Program-made: the position numbers and the translations under genes
Shown: positions 1 through 6,695 of the stretch, in pieces
How positions within the stretch are numbered: the stretch's first letter is position 1
How the letters are laid out: each line of letters begins with the position of its first letter
Assembly (NCBI GenBank): GCA_023853785.1
Contig: JAJIRX010000955.1
Location: forward strand, 1 to 16,255
Length of the DNA: 16,255 bases
Direction of reading: 5' to 3'
DNA from: Psilocybe azurescens
Lineage: Eukaryota; Basidiomycota; Agaricomycetes; Agaricales; Agrocybaceae
Notes under the pieces: generated by a model
What the model was told of the DNA's origin: nothing
Seen by the model: the letters and a program-made list of their open reading frames with translations, nothing else
Database searches by the model: none

Positions 1-425
1 TGTTACGGACACTTTATTTTCTTTTTGCTTTTCCTTTCTCTTTCTTTTCTTTTCCCTTTTCTTTGTCATCCGTCACATCATTGATACATCATCGTATGTT
101 CTGATGAACTTTGCTTTCCATCATATCTATGAAACTCCATCATATCTTTGATGGACTTTCACTTCTATCTTTTATGATACATCTTTTTGATGAGCGCTTG
201 ATCTGTTTCCTCTATTCTTATATACATCTGCTGATGAACATTCAAACTCGTTTCAACTTGCTGTGTGGTTCATAGTATTTATACCAGGAAGGATCCACTG
301 TATTCTTTAGCTAGTTCTTGAGAATCTAACCTCCTCTTACTTGACACTGCTTGGAACTTGCTGTTCTTGACTACTTGACTGTCGGCTTTATCCACACACG
401 TGAATATAAGCTTGAAGTCGTAACA
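1..425 (+). repeat. 5' long terminal repeat
   Basis: It starts TGTTACG and ends CGTAACA, a 7-bp terminal inverted repeat, and is repeated at 6272-6695. It opens with a T/C-rich tract of about 50 nt (10-64). The U3 part then carries several short CATC...GATG inverted repeats, followed by a TATA-like box (276-283) and the inferred start of R near 309. No AATAAA poly(A) signal was seen. Compared with the 3' LTR it shows two substitutions and three one-base length differences, all in T runs. Confidence 0.97.
276..283 (+). promoter_or_regulatory. TATA box of the LTR promoter (inferred start of transcription near 309)
   Basis: TATTTATA lies 33 nt upstream of A309. That base is the first base of the 11-nt segment 309-319 that is perfectly complementary to the primer-binding site at 427-437. 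In self-priming elements the complementary segment is the very 5' end of the mRNA, so the TATA spacing and the complementarity independently suggest the same start site. The start itself is inferred. Confidence 0.6.
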
Positions 426-622
426 AAAGAACTAGCTCATCTACGAATCTCGCCCGCTCCCCAGCAGACGAGACCTCTGAAACCCCGACACGAAATTGGC
501 AGACACCAAACCCGTCCAGACAAAGCTCTGAAGATATCAACCTAGGCAACGAAGACCTATCAAACTCGCTATACGACTTATTATCAACCCTGGCGATAGA
601 TCAAGAAGAACAAGACACAGAC
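309..622 (+). other. Inferred mRNA leader of the retrotransposon, free of ATG
   Basis: From the inferred start at 309 to the Gag ATG at 623 there is no ATG in any frame, so a scanning ribosome would meet the Gag start first. The context is good, with G at -3 and G at +4. The Gag frame is also open upstream without a stop from 416 to 622, rich in Ser, Thr, Asn and Pro codons. An N-terminal extension from a near-cognate start therefore cannot be excluded. Confidence 0.5.
427..437 (+). promoter_or_regulatory. Primer-binding site, self-priming type
   Basis: AAGAACTAGCT begins two bases after the 5' LTR end and is the exact reverse complement of AGCTAGTTCTT at 309-319. Pairing stops on both sides (A426/G320 and C438/T308), giving exactly 11 bp. 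I see no TGG-initial match to a tRNA 3' end. In S. pombe Tf1 the first 11 nt of the mRNA anneal to the PBS and are cleaved to prime minus-strand DNA synthesis, and the geometry here is the same. Confidence 0.8.
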
Positions 623-1312
623 ATGGTCGAAACAAACGGAAAGAAAGAAATCTCGATCAACAAACCCACTGTATTTGATGGAGACAGGACAAAATCCAGG
701 TCTTTCATGCAAGACTGCTACCTCTACATGGACATAAGCGATGGCGTCTACAACACAGACAAGAAGAAAATTGCCTTCATTTTATCATTTTGCATGGAAG
801 GAGGAGCAAAACTATGGAAGGAACAGTACTTGACCTCGAGGACGAAAGGAACTAGTCCCAACCAAACCCTCGAATGGGACACCCTCGGAACATTTCTCGA
901 AAAATTCCACGACGCATTCACTCCAGTGGATGAAACCAGATCAGCCATGAACGACATAAAACGACTTAGGCAAAAACCCAACGAAAGGGTGGAAGACATC
1001 ATCAACAAGTTCAAATTGTTGGTAGGACAAGCCAATCTAGGAACAGAAACGGAATCAGACCACACCCACCTCATTGGATTATTCCAAAAATGCATCACAC
1101 CTCAGCTTGCTGACAGGATCCTGTACTCTGAAGACCTTCCAAGGACGATCCAAGGCTGGTACAAAAAGCAACAACATTTGACACCAACTATAGACTGGCC
1201 AAGGTCTTTAGAGAAGAACCAGAAGAACGTAGGAGGGCGCCACAATGGAACAACTTCCCAAGAAACAACAGGAACTACGACCCAAACAGGGGATGGACAT
1301 AAAGCGCCATGA
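623..1312 (+). CDS. Gag capsid-like polyprotein, N-terminal part
   Basis: An open frame of 229 codons starts at the first ATG downstream of the inferred transcript start. The region around residues 15-180 has the pattern of retrotransposon Gag capsid domains: a short N-terminal segment (KPTVFDGDR), a helix with FMQDCYLYM, the conserved WKEQYL stretch, and FLEKFHDAF followed by the polar RLRQKPNERVEDIINKF helix. This protein would form the virus-like particle. The frame stops at TGA 1310-1312, but related text ending in a zinc knuckle continues immediately downstream in shifted frames. The stop is therefore probably a one-base indel (CCATG for CCATGG), not the true end of Gag. No -1/+1 slippery signal was recognised at the break. 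Confidence 0.85.
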   Translation: MVETNGKKEISINKPTVFDGDRTKSRSFMQDCYLYMDISDGVYNTDKKKIAFILSFCMEGGAKLWKEQYLTSRTKGTSPNQTLEWDTLGTFLEKFHDAFTPVDETRSAMNDIKRLRQKPNERVEDIINKFKLLVGQANLGTETESDHTHLIGLFQKCITPQLADRILYSEDLPRTIQGWYKKQQHLTPTIDWPRSLEKNQKNVGGRHNGTTSQETTGTTTQTGDGHKAP

Positions 1313-1566
1313 CAGCTGAAGAAACGAGCGGAATTAATCAGGAAGGCGCCTGTTTCAGGGTGCAAAAAACGAGGACATCTATCCAGAGATTGCCCACAGA
1401 AAGGACCAACAAACCAGAACAGAACCCAAGGACAACCCAGCAAGAAGTGGACCCCAAAGGAACTCCATGCCCATATCAGGAGCCTGAACAAGGACGAAAA
1501 AGAGCGAACTTCGCAGACCTCATGGTTAAAACAGGATTTGAAGAGAAAGAAGAAAAGGATTTTTAA
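1313..1566 (+). pseudogene. Gag C-terminal part with CCHC zinc knuckle (frame-broken)
   Basis: Around 1351-1400 the two overlapping frames together spell a CX2CX4HX4C nucleocapsid knuckle. The first Cys (TGT 1351) is in frame 1, and the rest (TGC 1361 onward, CKKRGHLSRDC) is in frame 2. The break lies in CAGGGTGC, where one G fewer would restore the knuckle, and a compensating G seems missing near 1345. The downstream text (ELHAHIRSL, then FADLMVKTGFEEKEE near 1505-1560) is the usual acidic linker between Gag and protease in fungal gypsy elements. The knuckle would bind genomic RNA. Gag and Pol were probably one continuous ORF before these indels. Confidence 0.7.
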
Positions 1567-1580
1567 AGTGGAGAAACAGG

Positions 1581-2151
1581 ATGACATCTGTCTCTCCTTA
1601 TCTGAAGATACAATCTGTACTTACGGCAACAATCGAGAATAAAACTATGCTTTTACCAGTTTCATTCCCCACCAAGAAACAGAATGGCTCACAAATCGTC
1701 GAAACCTCTCTGCGGCTCTTAGACTCAGGAGCAGGAGGGAAATTCATTGACCAGAACTATGCACAAAAACTTGGACTCAGAACCCAACCCTTGGAAAACC
1801 GATCCGGGTTTATAACGTAGACGGAACCCCAAACAAGAAAGGAACCATCTCGTCATTTGTAGACCTGGACCTAAAGGTTGGAAACCGGAACCATCGGGAA
1901 CAATTACTGGTCTCTGGGCTAGGAAAACAGAAAATTATTTTAGGATTCCCTTGGCTACAGGAAAAGAATCCAGGAATCAATTGGCAGAACGGACAGATAA
2001 CTTGGAAACCACGTCAAGGGCCTACGATAAATCAAACCACCATTGAAGAAGAAACAGACGAACAAACACCAACAATCGAGACTACCCACCCATTGGAGGA
2101 ATTCGAATCGTTAGTCATCCGATATATCGGGATGCAAACGAAGACGAAATA
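1581..2151 (+). CDS. Retroviral-type aspartic protease (pepsin A family fold), one frameshift
   Basis: Frame 3 (1581-1820) contains the active-site motif LDSGAGGKFID, with the catalytic Asp at 1722-1724, after a hydrophobic strand (TMLLPVSF) and LVET-like ETSLRLL text. At about 1795-1804 the reading jumps one base to frame 2, where the flap and C-terminal text follow: RVYNVDGTPNKKG, then KIILGFPWLQEKNPGINW and GQITW (about 1930-2010), a highly conserved end of gypsy proteases. The run GAAAACC at the junction is one A short of the expected text. The second frame runs to TAA 2149-2151. The protease would process Gag-Pol. Confidence is high for the family and low for whether the frame break is real. 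Confidence 0.88.
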
Positions 2152-3250
2152 AAAGAAACTTGGCTTAACACCAAAATCACGACCTCACAGACGCTGGCCC
2201 AAAAATATGAACCAGAGAAACCGACAAGACCTCTCCAAGAAATCGTTCCCCCAGAATATCAATCATATATGGACCTTTTGATAAACAAGCAGCAGACCGA
2301 TTCCCGGAATCAAGACCATGGGACCATAAAATTGAGTTAAAAGAAGGATTCATACCAAAGAAATTCAAGGCATACAATATCACACCAGCAGAACAAACAG
2401 AACTGGACACCTGGACAAAGGAACAATTGGACAAAGGATACATTCGACCCTCGGAATCACCTATGGCATCTCCCTTCTTCTTCGTATCAAAGAAAGATGG
2501 AAAGCTTAGACCTTGTCAAGACTACAGGTATCTGAACGACTGGACGATCAAGAACGCTTACCCACTACCACGGATTACGGAACTTATGGACAAATTGAAA
2601 GGCAAAATTCTTCACCAAACTAGATATCCGATGGGGCTACAACAACATCAGGATAAAAGAAGGTGATCAATGGAAAGCAGCATTCAAAACCAACCGAGAC
2701 TTTTTGAACCAACTGTAATGTTCTTTGGCATGTGCAATTCCCAGCAACCTTCCAATCCATGATGGACTCAATCTTCGAAGACATGATATCACAATGCTTC
2801 ATAATCATCTATATGGACGACATTCTAATCTTTGCAAAAAAGATCAAGGGGAATTGGAAAAAATACACCAAAATGGTTCTACAACGACTCCGAGAAAACG
2901 ATCTCTATCTCAAACCAGAAAAAATGCTCTTTTGCTCAAGGAAAAGTGGAATATCTCGGAATGATTGTTGAAGCAGGAAAAATCTCTATGGATCCAACAA
3001 AACTCAAAGGAATTCAAGACTGGCCAGCACCTACTACTCTCAAACAAGTCCGATCGTTCCTGGGCTTTGGGAACTTCTACCGAAAATTCATCCGGAAATT
3101 CTCTGAAGTAGCTCAACCTCTAAATGAACTCCTGAAGAAAGACAAAGGATTTCTATGGAATGACACAACTCAAGCTGCCTTTGATGAACTGAAGAAACGA
3201 TTCACAGAAGAACCGGTACTCTTGATGCCCGACCCGCCAAACCATTTCAA
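2143..3250 (+). CDS. Reverse transcriptase of Ty3/gypsy Pol, frame-broken
   Basis: The text passes through several frames. Frame 1 runs from 2143 to about 2277 ([11 protein letters not shown]). Frame 3 runs 2280-2610, with [31 protein letters not shown] and [11 protein letters not shown]. Frame 2 covers about 2610-2715 ([16 protein letters not shown]). Frame 2 again covers 2732-2940, with the catalytic YMDD at 2810-2821 and the LKPEKMLF thumb text. Frame 3 runs about 2940-3250 ([24 protein letters not shown]). These are the standard RT motifs in order and at normal spacing. The breaks near 2278, 2608, 2705 and 2750 fall in or next to T, A or C runs. The enzyme would copy the element RNA inside the virus-like particle. 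Confidence 0.9.
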
Positions 3251-3253
3251 ATT

Positions 3254-3625
3254 GAATCTGACGCTTCAAAATATGCCTCCGGAGCAGTCCTTACTCAACT
3301 GGACGGAAATGGCGAAAGACACCCATGCGCATTTATATCAAGAACGTTCTCTCCAACCGAAAGAAACTACGAAATCTATGACAGGGAATTACTAGGAATA
3401 ATCAGATCATTACAGGAATGGAGACACTACATCCAAGGATCAGAACACATGACTACGGTATATTCAGATCACAAGAATTTGACATATTTCAGATCAGCCC
3501 AAAATCTAAACCGACGACAGGCACGCTGGTCTCTGTATGTCTCAGAATTCAATCTGAAGTTGGTACATCTACCTGGAAACAAAATGATTCAATCCGATAC
3601 CCTTTCAAGACGCCCGATTTCACCC
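3254..3625 (+). CDS. RNase H domain of Pol
   Basis: A single open stretch in frame 2 carries the gypsy RNase H motifs. The first catalytic Asp is in [13 protein letters not shown] (GAC 3260-3262), with [19 protein letters not shown] (catalytic Glu region), the third Asp in YSDHKNL (about 3464-3480), and the closing [19 protein letters not shown]. It follows RT after a one-base shift near 3250 and precedes integrase after another near 3620. It removes RNA from the DNA:RNA hybrid. In a self-primed element it is also expected to make the cut that releases the primer from the mRNA 5' end. Confidence 0.88.
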
Positions 3626-5525
3626 CAGAAGAAGACCATGACAATGAAAACATCACCTTACTTCCAGAAAAGCTTTTCATCGACTTAATTGACGCCGAGT
3701 TACAGGAAAGAATTGCCAATGCGAACGAACTGGACCACAATGCAGCAGAAGCAATGAAAACCCTATTAGAAGGAGGACCACCAAATGCACGACACGACCT
3801 CAGAGAATGGAAAACAGAGAATGTGAACGGCAAAACTATCTTATACTACCAAGGACGAGCCTACATTCCAAAAGATCAAACCCTACGGAAAGACATAGTC
3901 AAATCATATCACGACCCTATCTCAGCCGGACACCCTGGAGAATTAGAAACATTCAATTCGGTAAAACAACACTACTGGTGGCCAGGATTACGATCATTTG
4001 TCAAGCAATACATAAAAGGATGTGCCGCCTGCCAACAGTTCAAAATAAATCGACATCCCTCTAACCCATCATTCATACCGATACCTGGACCAAAGTCAGC
4101 CCGACCCTTTGCAGACAGTGCTATGGACTTCCTTACAGACCTTCCACCGATCCTGGACAAGCAAGGAGAAGTTGAATTTGATGCGATTCTAAGCATCACT
4201 GATCACGGGAACACAAAAGGACTTATCCTTATTCCATGCCGAATGAAAGGACTGGATGCTGAAAAGACTGGCAAACTCTTACTGGACAATCTCTACAAAA
4301 GGTTTGGACTACCAGACAGCCTCACATCAGATCGAGACCCCAGATTTGCCGCTGAATCATTCAAAGAGCTAATGAAACTCCTTGGAGTAAAATCGAAATT
4401 TTCAACTGCTTATCACCCTCAAACGGATGGAACAACAGAACGATATAACCAAGAGATTGAAGCCTATCTATCCATATACTGCTCGTCTCACCCAGAAGAC
4501 TGGCACGAACGACTTGGGACCCTCGAATTCACTCACAATAACCGAAGGCATGCAGACAGACAGAGAACACCATTCGAATTAATTCTCGGATACTCCCCAT
4601 TGCAATTCCCACCGCATTCGAACACACCAAGTTTCCTTCAGTAGAAGAAAGACTGAAGTATCTTCAAAAGGAACGAGAAGAAGCCCTAGCAGCCCATGAA
4701 CTAGCCCGGACAAGGATGGCTGAAAGGAAAAACTCGAACTTCACACCGTTTATCCAAGGACAAAGAGTTTGGCTAGAAGCGACAAATTTACAGACGAATT
4801 ATCACAAGAAAATGGCACCAAAACGAGAAGGACCCTTCAAGATCAAAGAAGTCTTAGGACCCCTAACTTATCGACTGGAACTCCCCAAAGGATGGCTCAT
4901 TCACGATGTATTCCATGCGACACTTCTTAATCCATACCACGAGACTGAAACACATGGACCCAATTTCATTCGACCACCACCAGAGATATTAAACGAAGAA
5001 GAACATTGGGAAATAGAGACGATTCTCAAACATCGAAAAAGAGGAAGAGGATACCAATACTACGTCAAATGGAAGGACTATCCGATCACCGAAGCAACGT
5101 GGGAACCGGCTTCGGTCTTTGAAGAAACCGAACGAAATCTTACAGACTTACCGAACACGTCACAAGCTGTAAAAAGACCACCATCTTCCCTCACTCAACA
5201 ATCAATCAACATGCTCTCCTTTCCCTCGATCAAACGCGTCAAGTCCACTCTCTTTCCCCAAAACACTCACGAACCTATTTTCCTCACGACAAAAATACCA
5301 AAATCCCAAGAAGATCGACAACAAATGCTTGAAGAACTCGAGGTAGCATTTATACTGTCTCTAGAAGCGGAGAAACAAGCACACAATGAACTCAAGGCAA
5401 GATGCGCAGCAATGGCGCATGACCAAAATCTAGAGTATCAACTGCGGATTTCCCAGCTCAAGGAAAAACTTAGACCCGGACTGGCAACAAAGGCTATAAG
5501 AAAGGTCAAGTCGCTACACTTCTAG
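3626..5525 (+). CDS. Integrase with zinc finger, DD35E core, GPF module, chromodomain and coiled-coil tail
   Basis: Frame 1 (about 3626-4605) carries an N-terminal zinc finger with His 3910 and 3931 and CX2C Cys at 4021 and 4030. The catalytic core has Asp 4126 (MDFLTDLP), Asp 4330 (SDRDPRF) and Glu 4438 (TDGTTERYN). The last two are 36 codons apart, a normal DD35E. A missing C near 4602 shifts reading to frame 3, which continues to TAG 5523-5525. Frame 3 carries the GPF module (4830-4838), [14 protein letters not shown], a chromodomain (5001-5145) and a tail of about 125 residues with a heptad-like segment (about 5305-5480). The protein inserts the cDNA into the genome. The chromodomain normally directs insertion toward marked chromatin, yet this copy sits in an exon. 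Confidence 0.92.
5001..5145 (+). other. Chromodomain at the integrase C terminus
   Basis: The sequence reads [12 protein letters not shown], then [19 protein letters not shown] and an acidic end, the order of a chromodomain: N-terminal aromatic strand, the YxVKWxxY core and the TWEP helix start. The first cage position is Trp (HWEIE) where classical histone-binding domains usually have Tyr. The two later aromatic positions (KWKDY) are kept. By family knowledge it may bind methylated histone H3; binding is not shown by the sequence. Confidence 0.88.
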
Positions 5526-5548
5526 GCAACAAACATCAATATCCAACA

Positions 5549-6230
5549 ATGTCTCATTCCACTGCTCGTGCCTCATCTGTTCCCCAATCTACTACTACAT
5601 CGTCTCAACTTTTTAATACTCTCTCCGTCTACGAACTACTTGAAATCTTGAAAAATGCCGAAAACCGATACGACGTCGAAGCCCTTTGCCCCCTTTATCG
5701 AACGAGAACTTGAATTCTTCAACTATTTATCTGGCTAAATCACGAATCATCGAGGCGGACATCGCAGTCAAACAGGCGAGAGTCCGAGTCCACCACAAAG
5801 CCGCCACCGACTCCCTCAAACGTCTTCAACTCAAGGGTTTTGAACGAGCCATCGAACACATGCTCATCAAACACCGCACGTAGACACCCCCATGGAACGA
5901 CTCACCGACGCTGATCCACCACAACCTTTCAGCATCAACAATCAGACCGGCACGCCTTCTCGTCGCCCGACTTGAGCCCGATGGACAAGTGTTGGGAATC
6001 AACGTCGACTGGACGTTACATGCTTCGCATGTGGAAAGTTGGGACATATACGACAATATTGCCCCAAGCTCACCTGCAACCACTGCCACCGCCGAGGACC
6101 AGGACATACGACAAGATACTGTCCTTTCAAGCGTAACGACTCTCCTCACAGAAGCGATTACTTTGATTATGACGACCCCACGGATGACGTTGGCATCGCA
6201 AACAATACCGGAGAACCCTACGGATACTGA
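5549..6230 (+). CDS. Extra ORF after integrase: protein with two CCHC zinc knuckles
   Basis: An ATG at 5549, 24 nt after the integrase stop, opens a Ser/Thr-rich start and a helical stretch (LSVYELLEILKNAENRYDVE). The frame breaks near 5690, 5735 and 5880. Between the breaks lie helical, basic stretches (RIIEADIAVKQARVRVHHK, LKRLQLKGFERAIEHML). From 5880 to TGA 6228-6230 frame 3 is open except for TGA 5973. It contains knuckle 1, CFACGKLGHIRQYC (6021-6062, CX2CX4HX4C), and knuckle 2, CNHCHRRGPGHTTRYC (6075-6122, CX2CX6HX4C), then a Tyr/Asp-rich acidic tail. A single-stranded nucleic-acid binding role is inferred from the knuckles. Gag already has its own knuckle, so this is a second nucleocapsid-like product of unknown purpose. 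It has no recognised family beyond the knuckles. Confidence 0.65.
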
Positions 6231-6259
6231 AGACCATTCGACTGGGACAGTCGAACCTT

Positions 6260-6268
6260 AGAAGGGGG
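6260..6268 (+). promoter_or_regulatory. Polypurine tract (plus-strand primer)
   Basis: AGAAGGGGG ends three bases (TAA) before the 3' LTR start at 6272. Position and composition fit the plus-strand priming site of LTR retroelements. Confidence 0.75.
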
Positions 6269-6271
6269 TAA

Positions 6272-6695
6272 TGTTACGGACACTTTATTTTCTTTTGCTT
6301 TTCCTTTCTCTTTTCTTTTCTTTTCCCTTTTCTTTGTCATCCGTCACATCATTGATACATCATCGTATGTTCTGATGAACTTTGCTTTCCATCATATCTA
6401 TGAAACTCCATCATATCTTTGATGGACTTTCACTTCTATCTTTTATGATACATCTTTTGATGAACGCTTGATCTGTTTCCTCTATTCTTATATACATCTG
6501 CTGATGAACATTCAAACTCGTTTCAACTTGCTGTGCGGTTCATAGTATTTATACCAGGAAGGATCCACTGTATTCTTTAGCTAGTTCTTGAGAATCTAAC
6601 CTCCTCTTACTTGACACTGCTTGGAACTTGCTGTTCTTGACTACTTGACTGTCGGCTTTATCCACACACGTGAATATAAGCTTGAAGTCGTAACA
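6272..6695 (+). repeat. 3' long terminal repeat
   Basis: A direct copy of 1-425 with the same TGTTACG and CGTAACA ends. It differs by one T fewer in the first T run, one T more in the next, one T fewer in the CATC-T(n)-GATG segment, G to A in GATGAGCG/GATGAACG, and T to C in TGTGTGG/TGTGCGG. The near identity indicates a young insertion. It is directly preceded by a purine tract and directly followed by CAACC, the candidate 5-bp target site. Confidence 0.97.

Larger units (their letters stand above)
1..6695 (+). mobile_element. Complete Ty3/gypsy chromovirus LTR retrotransposon (Tf1/sushi-like, self-priming)
   Basis: Seen: two near-identical direct LTRs, an 11-nt self-complementary primer-binding site, and then in order a Gag with one zinc knuckle, an aspartic protease (DSGAGG), a reverse transcriptase (YMDD), RNase H, an integrase (HHCC zinc finger, DD35E, GPF module) and a chromodomain. 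A further ORF with two zinc knuckles and a polypurine tract precede the 3' LTR. The domain order RT-RH-IN defines Ty3/gypsy and the C-terminal chromodomain defines chromoviruses. The internal region changes frame roughly a dozen times by single bases, so no full-length polyprotein can be read as given. The window starts at LTR base 1, so the left target-site copy cannot be checked. The element lies antisense inside an exon of the minus-strand host gene at 6696-9648. Confidence 0.96.

Noticed and set aside
426..445. tRNA-type primer-binding site
   Set aside because: No TGG start and no match I recognise to a tRNA 3' end, while the self-complement to 309-319 is exact.
351..545. Short open frame at the 5' LTR end (copy at 6621)
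   Set aside because: Starts at a non-ATG codon, lies within the LTR and leader, and repeats in the other LTR. No sign of translation.
748..1098. 116-codon minus-strand open frame inside gag
   Set aside because: Shadow of the Gag reading frame, with no motif and no splice or promoter context.
1102..1587. 161-codon open frame on the minus strand inside gag
   Set aside because: Opposite strand of clear gag coding sequence, with low-complexity Phe/Leu/Ser text from the A-rich sense strand. No independent support.
1300..1600. Programmed ribosomal frameshift between gag and pol
   Set aside because: Frame changes are many, in both directions, and also occur in host genes. No slippery heptamer with a following structure was recognised.
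5989..6261. 90-codon + frame overlapping the zinc-knuckle region
   Set aside because: The overlapping frame 6021-6230 encodes two complete CCHC knuckles; this one has none and is Thr/Ser-rich filler.
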